NCBI RefSeq assembly: GCF_001557535.2
Contig: NZ_CP014308.1
Span: forward strand, 620,001-684,000
Source: Burkholderia sp. PAMC 26561
GTDB taxonomy: Bacteria; Pseudomonadota; Gammaproteobacteria; Burkholderiales; Burkholderiaceae
Length of the DNA: 64,000 bases
Direction: 5' to 3'
The number at the start of each line of letters is the position of its first letter. Position 1 is the stretch's first letter. Positions 18,541 to 27,743 of the stretch are shown here, piece after piece. A program made the translations under genes and the position numbers. The notes beneath the pieces are model-generated. The model was not told the origin of the DNA, did not search any database, and saw nothing but the letters and a program-made list of their open reading frames with translations.

Positions 18541-20192
18541 TGCAGCTTCCAGAGCAGCGCCGCTATCTCGCCTTCATCCTGGAAGGCGTTCAGGACGGTC
18601 GGAAAGCCTTCGAACACGGCATTGTTCATTGTCAGGAAGAAGGCGATCCGACGGCCGCTCTTCGCATCGATGTAACCAGCAAGCGCTTGTGCCTTGAGAA
18701 GCGGCATTTGCGGCTGGCTCGTGCTAAGGCCGACATAGGTGCCCGTCTTCGCGTACACGCGGCCTTTCGCCCCGGCCAGTGTTTGGTCAGACTCAAAGTC
18801 TGTGACCGTCGTAAGCGATCCATCGACGCCGAGCGATGGCATCATGTCGACGTAAGTTGCATAGTCGGGCATCAGGCGCATGCCGCGTAGCATCGCAATG
18901 ACAGCCGTAGCGGTCGCCGTGGTGTCGCCGCCGCCGCTGCCGTCCTCGAAGTGATACTGGTCCGGCGTTATCTTGAACGCGGACGAAAGCTCGCTTTGTT
19001 CTGTCGCAAGCGCAGTGGCCATCGATCGCGAACCGTTCTTGGCGAGTCCATAAAGCAACAGCGTCACGTCAGCACCAATGTTATAGCTGACTTTGTTCAC
19101 GAACCGAAGGTCTTGCGCGTATGGCGCGGACGTGAGCGCCGCCACCTGCTGCGTGCTCGAATACGAGCCTTGCGCCGGCAGCAGTGCCACGGGGTTGGTC
19201 TTGAGCGGCGCGGCAGCCACCGTCACGCCCGCACGCGTCAGCGCTTCGATAAAGACCGTACGCGCATACGTAGACGGTTGGCTCACACGGAACGTGCGCA
19301 CCAGCGGGTACGCGCCGGTCAGCGGAGGCGCCACGCCCGCAGGCACCGTACCGCTGACTTCGCCCACGCAATTCGCCGCACCAAAGCACTTGGGTACATC
19401 ATCCGGCGGTTCGGGGTTAAGATCGACGGAGAAATCTGATGTCGCCGCGCCCGTTGTTAGCGTCGACTGCACGGAGAACGCTGCAGACATGGGCCGATAG
19501 GTGAACGGAAGAAGCGCACCTTGCGCGCTCGGGCTGAACGAGATGTCGACGACATCGTCATTGACCATCATTGGCGTGACGTTGAAGCCTTCCTCATCGC
19601 GATATTGGAACGCATCGAAAAGACGATCGTCGATCACGACGTCACCATTGACCTTCTTGATGCCCGCAGCGGCCACTTGAGCCGCGATGGCGTTGAATCC
19701 CGCCAGTGGGTCGGGCGCGCTCAGGAGCGCATTGCCGAGACCATCGGCTTCGTTGTGATCGAATGCGGTGAGCGCAACCGTGCCATCCGGGTTGGCGCGA
19801 CCGCCCATTGTCAAGTCGCCGCTCGCCACCATGATCAGATTGCCGTTGAGCGTGCCGTTTGCGTCGACGGTGCCCTGCTTGTAAACGGGAGTCACATGCG
19901 TGCGCTTCGCGCCGAGGATGTTAAGCGCATTGCCCGTGGTAAACACCTTGCGGACCGAAGCGATGAACATCTGCGAGCCGGAGTTGAGATCGTAAATAAC
20001 GTGGCCAGTATCAACATCGACAACCTGCATCGCCCAGGTCGCGCCCTTGTACGCGGGCTTCTGCATCACCTGCATGATCGCATCCGGGACCGACGTGCTG
20101 TTGTGATCCGAGCCACCGCAGGACGCGAGCAGAAACGCGGCCGCAACCGCTATTGGCCATCGTTTACCGCTCGCTTCGATAAATGGTTTCAT
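18537..20192 (-). CDS. D-Ala-D-Ala carboxypeptidase/endopeptidase, PBP4 (peptidase S13) lipoprotein A
   Basis: The ATG at 20192 has AGGAGA 6 bases upstream. The product begins with a lipoprotein signal (FLLASCGG). Catalytic motifs are SVRK (FIASVRKVFTT), SYN (VSYNIGADV) and KTG (YAKTGTYVG). It is clearly a paralogue of the next gene, sharing GDLT.GGR..PDGTV, FDHN and VIDDRLFD blocks, so the pair arose by duplication. It should act on peptidoglycan, anchored in the outer or inner membrane by its lipid. The middle gene of a three-gene lipoprotein operon. Confidence 0.9.
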   Translation of the reverse strand: MKPFIEASGKRWPIAVAAAFLLASCGGSDHNSTSVPDAIMQVMQKPAYKGATWAMQVVDVDTGHVIYDLNSGSQMFIASVRKVFTTGNALNILGAKRTHVTPVYKQGTVDANGTLNGNLIMVASGDLTMGGRANPDGTVALTAFDHNEADGLGNALLSAPDPLAGFNAIAAQVAAAGIKKVNGDVVIDDRLFDAFQYRDEEGFNVTPMMVNDDVVDISFSPSAQGALLPFTYRPMSAAFSVQSTLTTGAATSDFSVDLNPEPPDDVPKCFGAANCVGEVSGTVPAGVAPPLTGAYPLVRTFRVSQPSTYARTVFIEALTRAGVTVAAAPLKTNPVALLPAQGSYSSTQQVAALTSAPYAQDLRFVNKVSYNIGADVTLLLYGLAKNGSRSMATALATEQSELSSAFKITPDQYHFEDGSGGGDTTATATAVIAMLRGMRLMPDYATYVDMMPSLGVDGSLTTVTDFESDQTLAGAKGRVYAKTGTYVGLSTSQPQMPLLKAQALAGYIDAKSGRRIAFFLTMNNAVFEGFPTVLNAFQDEGEIAALLWKLQ

Positions 20193-20253
20193 CGCCGTCT
20201 CCTGGTTTAGTTGGCTTTTATTTGATATAGAGCAGTTGAGGAGCGGCTTCACG

Positions 20254-21465
20254 TTACGGCTTGGCGAGCTCCGCGATCACCATTTGTCCGATCGTGTCGG
20301 CGGGCGGGCGGCCGTCGGGCGAGTCTGCAGTCGTGGTCCAGACGACGATCGTCGTCGCGGTCGTCGGGTCGTACACCATGAACGTGTTGAAGCCGCTGAT
20401 CTGGCCGTTGTGTCCGTAGTACGTCCCGTATTTGACGATGCCCAGGCAATACGACGGCGCGTTCGGGTTGCTTGCCCGAAGCGACGTGCAGGTGGAAAGC
20501 CGCTTCGACTGCAGGTCCGGGTTCAGGTAGCCGCCACCAACCATCCGTTGCACGACGGCCGCGAGCTCCTTGATCGTCGAGATGCCCGATCCCGCCGTCC
20601 AGCCCCACGACGCCGAGGCATTCGTGACGTCCGTCGGCTGCAATGATCCGTCCTTTGCCGCTGCCTGGCGTGCGGGTGACAGGGCCGAGCTAGTCGCCGT
20701 CTCCACATTCGTGCCCCACAGATAACCGTGCGCGGACGGCGCGGGGATCGCCGTATTGTCCTCCGGCGGCATATACGTTGCAGTCAGGCCAAGCGGCGCG
20801 AAGAGCCGGGTTTTGATTGCATCGGCGGCGCTCATGCCCGTAATGTGCTCGATGATCTCGCCCAGCAAGATGTAGTTCGTATTCGAATAGTCGAAAGACG
20901 TGTCGGGTGGGAACACCTCGGGGTGGCTGTATGCAATGGTCAGGAGCTCAGCTGTGGTCCACAGCGTCTCCGGCTGCGAGTCGAGCGTCTGATTGAACCC
21001 GAGGTCGCGGCTGTAGTTGTAGAGGCCGCTTCGCATCGCGAGCAATTGCTGGATCGTGATCGTTGTACCGTTCGGCACGTTGGAGATGTACTTGCTGACG
21101 GGGTCCGCGAGGCTCAGCTTGCCTTCCTGAACGAGTTGCAGGATGACCGTGGCGGTCCATGTCTTGGTCACGCTGCCTACTCGAAAATTTGCGTTTGTCG
21201 GAATCGTGGCGCTAGTGCCCCGCTCCGCAACGCCGAAGGATTCCAGCCAATTACCCTTGGGCGACTGCACATAGACAACGGCGCCCGGCGCCTGCATATC
21301 GCTCATTAGCTGGACGACTTGCGGCCTGGCTGCACTCACGAACGCCGGGTCCGATGAATCATCGCCGCCGCAACCCGATAACAACATCGATAGGATCAGA
21401 GAAGACGCAAAGACACAGCCTCTGGACGCGAAATGCATCCCAAGACCAGAGCGGACGATCATCAT
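20254..21465 (-). CDS. Serine hydrolase, class C beta-lactamase / DD-peptidase fold, lipoprotein
   Basis: AGGAAA lies about 8 bases upstream of the ATG. After a lipoprotein signal (LSMLLSGCGG) the three active-site motifs of the fold are seen: SVTK (FRVGSVTKTWTAT), YSN (FDYSNTNYILLGE) and HNG (YYGHNGQISGF), the last replacing KTG as in D-aminopeptidase/EstB-type members. It may be a DD-peptidase, esterase or aminopeptidase; beta-lactamase activity is not implied. First gene of the operon with two PBP4 lipoproteins, 61 bases before the next start, which supports a cell-wall role. Confidence 0.88.
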   Translation of the reverse strand: MMIVRSGLGMHFASRGCVFASSLILSMLLSGCGGDDSSDPAFVSAARPQVVQLMSDMQAPGAVVYVQSPKGNWLESFGVAERGTSATIPTNANFRVGSVTKTWTATVILQLVQEGKLSLADPVSKYISNVPNGTTITIQQLLAMRSGLYNYSRDLGFNQTLDSQPETLWTTAELLTIAYSHPEVFPPDTSFDYSNTNYILLGEIIEHITGMSAADAIKTRLFAPLGLTATYMPPEDNTAIPAPSAHGYLWGTNVETATSSALSPARQAAAKDGSLQPTDVTNASASWGWTAGSGISTIKELAAVVQRMVGGGYLNPDLQSKRLSTCTSLRASNPNAPSYCLGIVKYGTYYGHNGQISGFNTFMVYDPTTATTIVVWTTTADSPDGRPPADTIGQMVIAELAKP

Positions 21466-22126
21466 TGCTTGGTTTTCCTTATTGGCCGTGACGCAATGCT
21501 TTGAAGACCGCCGCTGGTTGACGACAAGAGACCGGAGCCGATCCTGAATTAATTAGACAATTTTCGTTATTCTAATTGATTACTTCCCTGAAATAATAAG
21601 TCAAAACTTGTAGGAATGCATACAAGTTTTTGTCGTTTGGCGCGCGGTCGCTCAAAGATAAGATTTAGTGGGCCGCAGCAACATATAACAATGCGCGGTC
21701 ATGAGGCCTGCAAGTGCGACCGTTAGTGAATACCCGGTAGTGTACGGCGCCCGAGAACAAATATCTGTTCGCACCGGCCCGTGAATCGAATGCTTTAGTC
21801 GAACCTTCAGACGAAGAAAACAATGTCACCCGCGCTTCTAGAATGCGGTTGGCGAAGTAAAATCGTAACTATACGAACTGACAAAGCCAAGTCTCACAGA
21901 CCACGGATCATATTCTGAATTTTCCGATCCAGTCTTCTTGAGCAAGCATTCCGGATTCAAAGCATTCCGTCGAATGATCAGGTTGGACTGGATTGCTTCC
22001 TTCAAGTCGACAACGAATCTGCCATACCGTGACTTTGTTTTCACGGATCTTCGCTCGGAACCATTGCCTCGTCGAACGTAATTCTTTATCTTGAAGGTAC
22101 CGCGCAACTCCGGGGATTATTTACTC
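21466..22126. other. Long divergent intergenic region
   Basis: About 660 bases, AT-rich near 21550-21610, containing the inverted repeat at 21603-21630. A minus-strand frame at 21838-22107 (TTG start) has mixed composition and no recognisable feature; I do not call it a gene. The region must hold the promoters of both flanking units. Confidence 0.5.
21603..21630. promoter_or_regulatory. Perfect 10-bp inverted repeat in the divergent promoter region
   Basis: AAAACTTGTA and TACAAGTTTT flank the 8-base spacer ggaatgca. The site lies 138 bp before the minus-strand lipoprotein operon and about 500 bp before the plus-strand beta-lactamase-fold gene. It is AT-rich without a T-run after the stem, so an operator for a dimeric regulator is more likely than a terminator. 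Confidence 0.5.
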
Positions 22127-23293
22127 ATGCTGCTCGAAAGATCTGATTGGTTTGCATGGACTGCCTCGGTCGCGCTGGCGTGCGGCGTATTGACCAGTTG
22201 CGGCGGCAGTTCCACGGCAGCGTGTGGCGTGGATCAAATTCAGTTGGAAACCGGCTGCACAAGCAGCTCGCAAGTTGCCGATTCGGTCCGTCGAGCCGTA
22301 CAAGACACGATGCAACAACTCGATCTACGGGCGGCAATCGTTGGGGTTAGCGTGGGCGATCAAGTCGTGCTCACGCAGGCGTGGGGCGAATCGGCGCCGA
22401 ACGTGCCAGCTACCATCGACATGCACTGGCGTATTGGCGCTGTCGCGATTTCCTACTTGTCGACGGTTGCGTTGCAACTCGAGGACGAAGGAAAATTAAG
22501 TCTGGACGATCCACTGTCGAAGTATCTGCCCGATATACGCGACGCAAGTAAGGTCACGCTACGAATGTTGATTGCATCGACATCGGGGTTTCCAGAATAT
22601 GTAAATACGATTCCGATCGAAGAGAACGTCTATCGACAATGGCAAGAAAGCGAATTGCTCGCTGACGCGTTCTCCAAACCGTCGGTTTGCGATCCAGGGA
22701 CCTGTTTCGCGTATTCGCACGCCAATTTTGTGCTCTTTGGTCAAGTGCTCGCGAAAGTCGCAGGACTGCCGCTCGACACGTTGATCAGCCAACGAATTTT
22801 GCGTCCATTACAACTGAACCAGACCTTCAGCAACGACGATGCGTTTATGCCTTTGCCAGTATTGAATGCGTATTCAAACGAACTCGGCAGTTACCAGAAT
22901 TCGACCGCTTGGAACCCCTCCTGGACGCTCGCACACGGCGCAATCATGTCTTCCACGATCCCCGATATCCTCAGAAGCACGCGGGCAATCGGCGGTGGCG
23001 AGCTTATCTCTTCACGCGCGCGAGCAGAAATGATCGCGCAGAATCCGGTGACGTCGCGCGGCAAAGCGTACGACGGGTTGGGCATTGTCGTGGTCAATGG
23101 CTGGCTGTTGCAAAACCCGTCGTTCTTCGGCTATTCAGGTGTATCGGCGTACCTTGAAAAAAACGGTATTTCGATCGCGGTAACGGCAACGAAAAATGCC
23201 GATTCGCCGGACGTGTCAGCGGCATCGCGATTGTTCGAGAATATTGCCCTGGAGATTGCGCCTTCAAATCCCGTGGCTGTCACGGCACGCTGA
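22127..23293 (+). CDS. Beta-lactamase-fold lipoprotein lacking catalytic residues (pseudoenzyme)
   Basis: The start at 22127 gives a proper lipoprotein signal (MLLERSDWFAWTASVALACG, then VLTSC). The fold is that of the divergent serine hydrolase (VALQLEDEGKLSLDDPLSKYLPDI, MLIASTSGFPEY). But where that gene has GSVTK this one has GAVAI, so both the nucleophile Ser and the Lys are gone. YSN has become YSH and the third motif is YSG. It cannot use the usual acyl-serine mechanism. The frame is intact over 388 residues, so it is probably a binding or regulatory protein rather than a dying gene. Confidence 0.8.
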   Translation: MLLERSDWFAWTASVALACGVLTSCGGSSTAACGVDQIQLETGCTSSSQVADSVRRAVQDTMQQLDLRAAIVGVSVGDQVVLTQAWGESAPNVPATIDMHWRIGAVAISYLSTVALQLEDEGKLSLDDPLSKYLPDIRDASKVTLRMLIASTSGFPEYVNTIPIEENVYRQWQESELLADAFSKPSVCDPGTCFAYSHANFVLFGQVLAKVAGLPLDTLISQRILRPLQLNQTFSNDDAFMPLPVLNAYSNELGSYQNSTAWNPSWTLAHGAIMSSTIPDILRSTRAIGGGELISSRARAEMIAQNPVTSRGKAYDGLGIVVVNGWLLQNPSFFGYSGVSAYLEKNGISIAVTATKNADSPDVSAASRLFENIALEIAPSNPVAVTAR

Positions 23294-23559
23294 TAGCGCG
23301 AATGTTCTTTCGACGTCGGCCATTGACTCGCGACGCTCGTTCACGCCGGCGTTGCCTCAACCTCGCCATTTATGACCGGCTTGGTAAAGATGCAGGCCTG
23401 CACCCGGCCGCGCTCGCTAACATACTTCGCCGCCCGCAGTATGCGGAAATAGGCGGTAATCGCCCTTGTGATCGACGATTGGCTTAACGCCCGCTCGCCC
23501 AAAATAAGACGATTGCGGTTGTTGAATCGAAAGCAATCGCTCACAAAAAAGGGAGTCAC

Positions 23560-24729
23560 GTGCAAAACGAAGTGGAAACCGGTCAAGTGCAAGCGGGTCG
23601 GAGCAACACACGAGGTGAGCACGCGGGGGCAGACGCTCCGGCATTGGCGGTCACGCCTGCCGTTCATGTGGATGGCGTTGTGCGGAAGCTCGCTTCAACT
23701 GCGCGACGGCTCAAGCCGCTCGCCCGGCCCGAACTCAAGATAGCGACTGCGAACAAAACATTGCGGGAACCGCCGGCTTCGGCAAGCTTGCGTTCGATGT
23801 GCCCGCCCGTCCTCGATCAGGATCCTATCCAGTCATGCGCGGCCTTCGCGTTCACCAGCGCATTGCGGTTCCTGCACATGCGCGATGGACAAGATGAATG
23901 TCTGTCGCCGCTCTTTTGCTATTACGCGACTCGCGTACTGATCGAGAAGGAACAAAACGGCGACGATTCGGGATGCAAAGCCGACGCGGTCGTCGAGGCG
24001 CTTGAGAACTACGGCGTGTGCGTCGAAAGTCTATGGCCCTACGACACGGCGAAGTTCGCGGTCGAGCCGCCCGCGAGCGCCTTCGACGATGCAGTAACGC
24101 GCAAGCTGGCGAAGGTGTACAGGGTAACGACGCTGCGAGCCATGAAAGTGTCGATCGCCGACGGCTATCCTGTGCCCGTTGCCTTTCCTGTGGCGCGCTC
24201 GGTCGGCTATGGCAGCGACGCGGTTTTATCGCCGACATGGCGAACCGGCGTGTTCCCTGTGCCGACCGCAGCACTCGGCGACGTCCGGACCGGTGCATCG
24301 AGCGTATCCGCTGGTTCGGCAGGCGGTTCTGTGGGCTCAGCGGGCCGCGCCGTGGGCTCTGGAGGTGGCGCTGTGGACTCCGCAGGCGGCGCTATGGGCT
24401 CCGGGGGTGGTTCTGTTGGATCTGCTGGCAAAGCCACCGGTTATGCAGGCGGCCCTGTAAATGACATGAACCCTTTCCATCAACCTGCTTCCGATCTTGC
24501 CGACGGCTACCACTTCGTTCTGGCCATCGGTTACGACGACGCCACCGGCCTGGTAGAAAGCGAAAATTCCTGGGGACCGACTTTCGGCGATAACGGCTAT
24601 GGCTATTTGCCGTATGCGTTATTCGGACCGACGCAGGACACGCTCATCGCGGACCCGAGCGTGCTGGCTGAAGACCCGTGGACGGTACGCTTCCAATCCG
24701 ACGAAGCCAGGTCCGCAACGCATCAATAA
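23560..24729 (+). CDS. Papain-like (C1) cysteine protease with a Gly/Ser-rich insert
   Basis: The GTG start follows GGGAG by 4 bases. The active-site Cys is in DQDPIQSCAAFAFTSAL (C93), the His in GYHFVLAIGYDD (H318) and the Asn in ENSWGPTFGDNGYGYLP (N337), the C1 order C-H-N. Between Cys and His lies an unusual tract, residues about 246-298, of repeated GSAGGSVGSAG-like units. The first 75 residues are polar and look disordered; there is no signal peptide. It could be intracellular, or exported by another route. It follows the pseudoenzyme gene on the same strand, 266 bases later. Confidence 0.82.
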   Translation: MQNEVETGQVQAGRSNTRGEHAGADAPALAVTPAVHVDGVVRKLASTARRLKPLARPELKIATANKTLREPPASASLRSMCPPVLDQDPIQSCAAFAFTSALRFLHMRDGQDECLSPLFCYYATRVLIEKEQNGDDSGCKADAVVEALENYGVCVESLWPYDTAKFAVEPPASAFDDAVTRKLAKVYRVTTLRAMKVSIADGYPVPVAFPVARSVGYGSDAVLSPTWRTGVFPVPTAALGDVRTGASSVSAGSAGGSVGSAGRAVGSGGGAVDSAGGAMGSGGGSVGSAGKATGYAGGPVNDMNPFHQPASDLADGYHFVLAIGYDDATGLVESENSWGPTFGDNGYGYLPYALFGPTQDTLIADPSVLAEDPWTVRFQSDEARSATHQ

Positions 24730-24943
24730 TTGGAGCGATCCGCTGCAAGCCGTATCGTTGGATTGGCGTGGTGAATTCTTAGGCCCTGACGCGCGAACGC
24801 CAGAACTTTTATTTTCATGCCGTGATCTATTCGACATGGGCACTCGAAAATCAACACCAATGCGAATTAATCCGGTCATTGCCATCGGCACTTCGATGGA
24901 AGCCAAATAAAAGCGTAAGTCCTGGCTCAGCGTGCTCGGAACG

Positions 24944-25201
24944 TCACGTCTCGCGAAAGATGCTCACAGTCGCAATGGCAACTCGCCTGCGGGCAGCTTG
25001 CTCGTCGTCGCCGAAACGATCAACGCCCCAGGATAATGTCGTGACAAGTTCGAAGATATCCTCTGTCGTCACTTCCTTCACCGCCATGCCGGCAGATTTG
25101 GCTGCATTGAGAAGTACGCGAGTCGTCTCTATCAGCTGCGAGCTTGCCGGGTTCATCGACGATTCCGGATCGCTTCGTGCGCTCGCTACGCAATAGGGCA
25201 A
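24944..25201 (-). pseudogene. TetR-family regulator C-terminal fragment
   Basis: The frame reads LLNAAKSAGMAVKEVTTEDIF then ELVTTLSWGVDRFGDDEQAARRRV, which is how TetR regulators of the type with a helical C-terminal ligand domain end. No helix-turn-helix lies upstream in any frame, so only about the last 75 residues remain. It lies between the protease and the H-NS cassette and marks a recombination boundary. Confidence 0.6.
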
Positions 25202-25446
25202 GTCATGCCAGATGCGCAGTTGCCACGCCAGTCGTAGCAGCCACTCCGAAAGCGGACAGGCTTGCTGTCCGAGCAGAAAGAAAGAAAAATCGCAGAGCCC
25301 GAGCCTTCAGTTGCACGTGGTGTGTTTCCGCCCATCCACAAATTATGTGGTGCTCTCGTCCGATCTCGGAGTTGCAAGAACGGCAACTATTGACACTGCT
25401 TGGTCAACAGGCTTTTCACGCGCGCCGTTGCGCTCCGCATCGGGAG

Positions 25447-25472
25447 CGAGCGGCCAAAAGGCCGCCCGCGCG
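25447..25472. repeat. Stem-loop behind the H-NS gene, copy 1
   Basis: GAGCGGCC and GGCCGCCC flank AAAA, forming a GC-rich hairpin downstream of the minus-strand H-NS gene. The same hairpin, with GAAA in the loop, lies at the same place behind copy 2 (61440-61462). There is no T-run, so it could be a factor-dependent terminator or a 3' end stabiliser. Confidence 0.5.
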
Positions 25473-25484
25473 CTCTCACCCGTT

Positions 25485-26366
25485 TTACACTACGGGCGCT
25501 TCAATGGCTGCTTGGGTACTGCCGTTATCGTCAGCTACCGTTGCTGCCTTCGCAGCACTGCCTGAACCACTCACCTTCTTTGCAACTCTCTTTTTAGCGA
25601 CAGTCCCTGTTTTCTTCGCAGCAACCTTCTTGCTAGCAGCAACGGATTGTCTCGGCGTTGCTTCCTTCACCTCATTTTTTGTGGCGGCGGCCTTTTTTGC
25701 GGTGATTTTCTTCGCTGCAACTTTCCGCGTTGGCTTTTTTGCTGCATTCGCCTTCTTGCCTACAGCAGACGCTTTACGCGCCGCTTTGGTCGCGACTTCA
25801 GCAACAGGCGATGCACCCTCCTCCTCAATCAGGAATTTGGTGCGATCTCTGACGTTCGCAAGCCATGCCGGTGCGCGTCCTTTTCCGCTCCATGTTGCAC
25901 CTGACTTGCGGTCGCGATACTTAGCCGGCTGCGGTCCCGTTCGGTACCCACGCGGTTTCGCTGTCGTCGTTGCTTCCGCGTTCTCAATTTCGGGAGACGC
26001 CGCGTGAGCCGCCACCGCATCACCTTGAATCAGAAACCGACTGCGGTTTTTCGCTTTAGCGATCCAAGCCGGTGCACTTCCCCGGCCGGTCCATGTGGCA
26101 CCACTCTTTGGGTCCTGGAACTTGGGAGCGACTTTGGTGCCACGGGCATTGGATGCTTTGCGCTTTGACCCAATAGCCAAACCGCTGTCCCCTTTTGCTT
26201 CCCGCCTTGCTTTCGTTTTTTCTTCGATATCTTCGGTCGTCAATCTGTGTTCTAGCATCAGGCGACGGATTTGCTCCAACGCGGACTGCGCTTTCTTTGC
26301 TATGAGCACGTCGGCTTGCGCCTGCAACTTCTTTAGCTTTTCTTGAATGACTTCGAGTGTGGGCAT
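25485..26366 (-). CDS. H-NS-family nucleoid protein with two DNA-binding domains and an H1-like tail, copy 1
   Basis: GGAGG lies 5 bases before the ATG at 26366. Residues 1-60 form the H-NS oligomerisation helices (LEVIQEKLKKLQAQADVLIAKKAQSALEQIRRLM). Two H-NS DNA-binding domains follow: KFQDPKSGATWTGRGSAPAW at about 84 and KYRDRKSGATWSGKGRAPAW at about 150, both with the TWxGxGxxPxW loop that inserts into the minor groove. The last 100 residues are an Ala/Lys-rich tail (AKKPTRKVAAKKITAKKAA) like histone H1. Ordinary H-NS has one such domain and no tail. It should bind AT-rich and transferred DNA. A closely similar gene lies at 61480-62361. Confidence 0.9.
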   Translation of the reverse strand: MPTLEVIQEKLKKLQAQADVLIAKKAQSALEQIRRLMLEHRLTTEDIEEKTKARREAKGDSGLAIGSKRKASNARGTKVAPKFQDPKSGATWTGRGSAPAWIAKAKNRSRFLIQGDAVAAHAASPEIENAEATTTAKPRGYRTGPQPAKYRDRKSGATWSGKGRAPAWLANVRDRTKFLIEEEGASPVAEVATKAARKASAVGKKANAAKKPTRKVAAKKITAKKAAATKNEVKEATPRQSVAASKKVAAKKTGTVAKKRVAKKVSGSGSAAKAATVADDNGSTQAAIEAPVV

Positions 26367-26859
26367 CGTGACCTCCAAATAGTGAATGCTAGCACTATGC
26401 CACGACGCTTGATTTACGCAAACAAACTTGTCAGTTCAAAGCATTACATCCGCGTACATCGATATTTTCGATTGCAGCCTTACCGCTTCGTTTTCAAAGC
26501 TCGGATACTTGAGCATCGAGTTCTTATCGATTGTCGGTCGAAGAACAGCGGTGCCCTTGCACTATTGGAATCTTATTCAGACTTCGTTTGTTCATTCCTT
26601 TGTAGACGCGAGCTGCGTTGCGCAAACTCAAGGCTTCTTCCTACGTCTATCCTGAATCGAGGATGCGCACATCCGCCGTTGTCCTACGGATAAGTAGGCA
26701 AAGAGAAGCATGCCCTGGAGCATTTGCCGCTGTGTGAGCAGACGTTGTTTCGGGACGGTCATTCAGTGAATCAAGTAAGTCGTAACAAAGACCGTCATTC
26801 ACTCAAGCACCGCCTTATCAAGAGTAATATATCCCGCATCGTTACGCGAGGAAATTCAT
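26367..26859. other. Divergent regulatory region of the H-NS cassette, copy 1
   Basis: About 490 AT-rich bases between the divergent H-NS and Sel1-like genes. Much of it is recognisably repeated at 62362-62852 (for example the stretches around TGATTTACGCAAACAAACT and AAGTCGTAACA-AGAC-GTCATT-ACTCAAGC), so the promoter region was duplicated with the genes. No open frame of note. Confidence 0.6.
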
Positions 26860-27489
26860 ATGGCCGAATTGAGTTGGTTTAACCAAATCCATCGAGAGTG
26901 GCAAGCGCTTAAGGTTCACGATGCTGCGCTCGACATCGAACAGTTCTATCGACATGTTGTATCCGCGTACAAATCGGGCTTTGCCCCGCTCGAGTCAATT
27001 GCCACGACCGCAAACGCCCTGCTTCTATCTTCAATTTCCGGTGCTCCGTATTTGGGCCGTAAGCTCCTCATGCAGATCGGCATCGACAAGCATCCCGCGT
27101 TGCGCGTCACTTACGCCCTGTCGCTCTTCGCTGGCACGGGCGGCGACAGCGATCCGGAATCGGCCAATCGCATCCTCGTCGACGTATTGAAAGATGAAAA
27201 CGCGCAAGACAAGCTGAAGGGACTTTCGGCAGCGGCGCTGGGCGATAGTGCCCGGCTTGGGCGCGGCGAAGCGCTTGATGTCGAGCTCGCGAAGGCAAGA
27301 TACGAGATGGCATTCGGATTTGGCCATCGCGAAGCTGCGCAGACACTTGCTCTCTACTGGGAGAATCGCTGGGGATGCACGGCGTCAGGAGACTCGGTCC
27401 CTAACCGCGCAATTGCCCAGAAGTGGTACAAGCGCTGCGGTGAAAACAATCAAAAGATCTTGCAAACAGCGAGCCCCATCGCTTCATAG
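26860..27489 (+). CDS. Sel1/TPR-like helical protein of the H-NS cassette, copy 1
   Basis: The 209-residue protein starts MAELSWFNQIHREW after a GAGGAAATTCAT ribosome region. The C-terminal half has a Sel1-like look: AKARYEMAFGFGHREAAQTLALYWENRWG and NRAIAQKWYKRCGENNQ, with the A-x-x-W-Y-x-x-C/A pattern. The N-terminal half is helical and unrecognised. Sel1/TPR repeats mediate protein contacts. It is divergent from H-NS and convergent with the XRE-like gene, in an arrangement kept in both copies of the cassette. Confidence 0.7.
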   Translation: MAELSWFNQIHREWQALKVHDAALDIEQFYRHVVSAYKSGFAPLESIATTANALLLSSISGAPYLGRKLLMQIGIDKHPALRVTYALSLFAGTGGDSDPESANRILVDVLKDENAQDKLKGLSAAALGDSARLGRGEALDVELAKARYEMAFGFGHREAAQTLALYWENRWGCTASGDSVPNRAIAQKWYKRCGENNQKILQTASPIAS

Positions 27490-27743
27490 TTGGTGAGCGG
27501 AGGTAACCTTGCGGCTCCGCATCGTTCGTCGCGCGATGCTGGGTTTAAATGCCATACCGCAGGCCGACTATATCGTTGCCGGTCTTCGAATAGCCCTGGA
27601 TGCGACGCATCAACCAATAACGGCGTCTGATCCGGCGCAGATTTGCATCAACCTATTTGTGCCGCCCCACACCGCATCCCAGACCATCTAAACGAACTTG
27701 TCGTCATGATCAATTGAGAAATTGATCCTTGACCAAAGATTCA

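Noticed and set aside
21838..22107. 89-codon minus-strand frame in the divergent cell-wall region
   Set aside because: TTG start inside the upstream region of the pseudoenzyme gene, no family resemblance; may be chance.
23341..23667. 108-codon minus-strand frame before the papain-like protease
   Set aside because: Overlaps the start of the protease gene on the opposite strand and has no ribosome site or motif.
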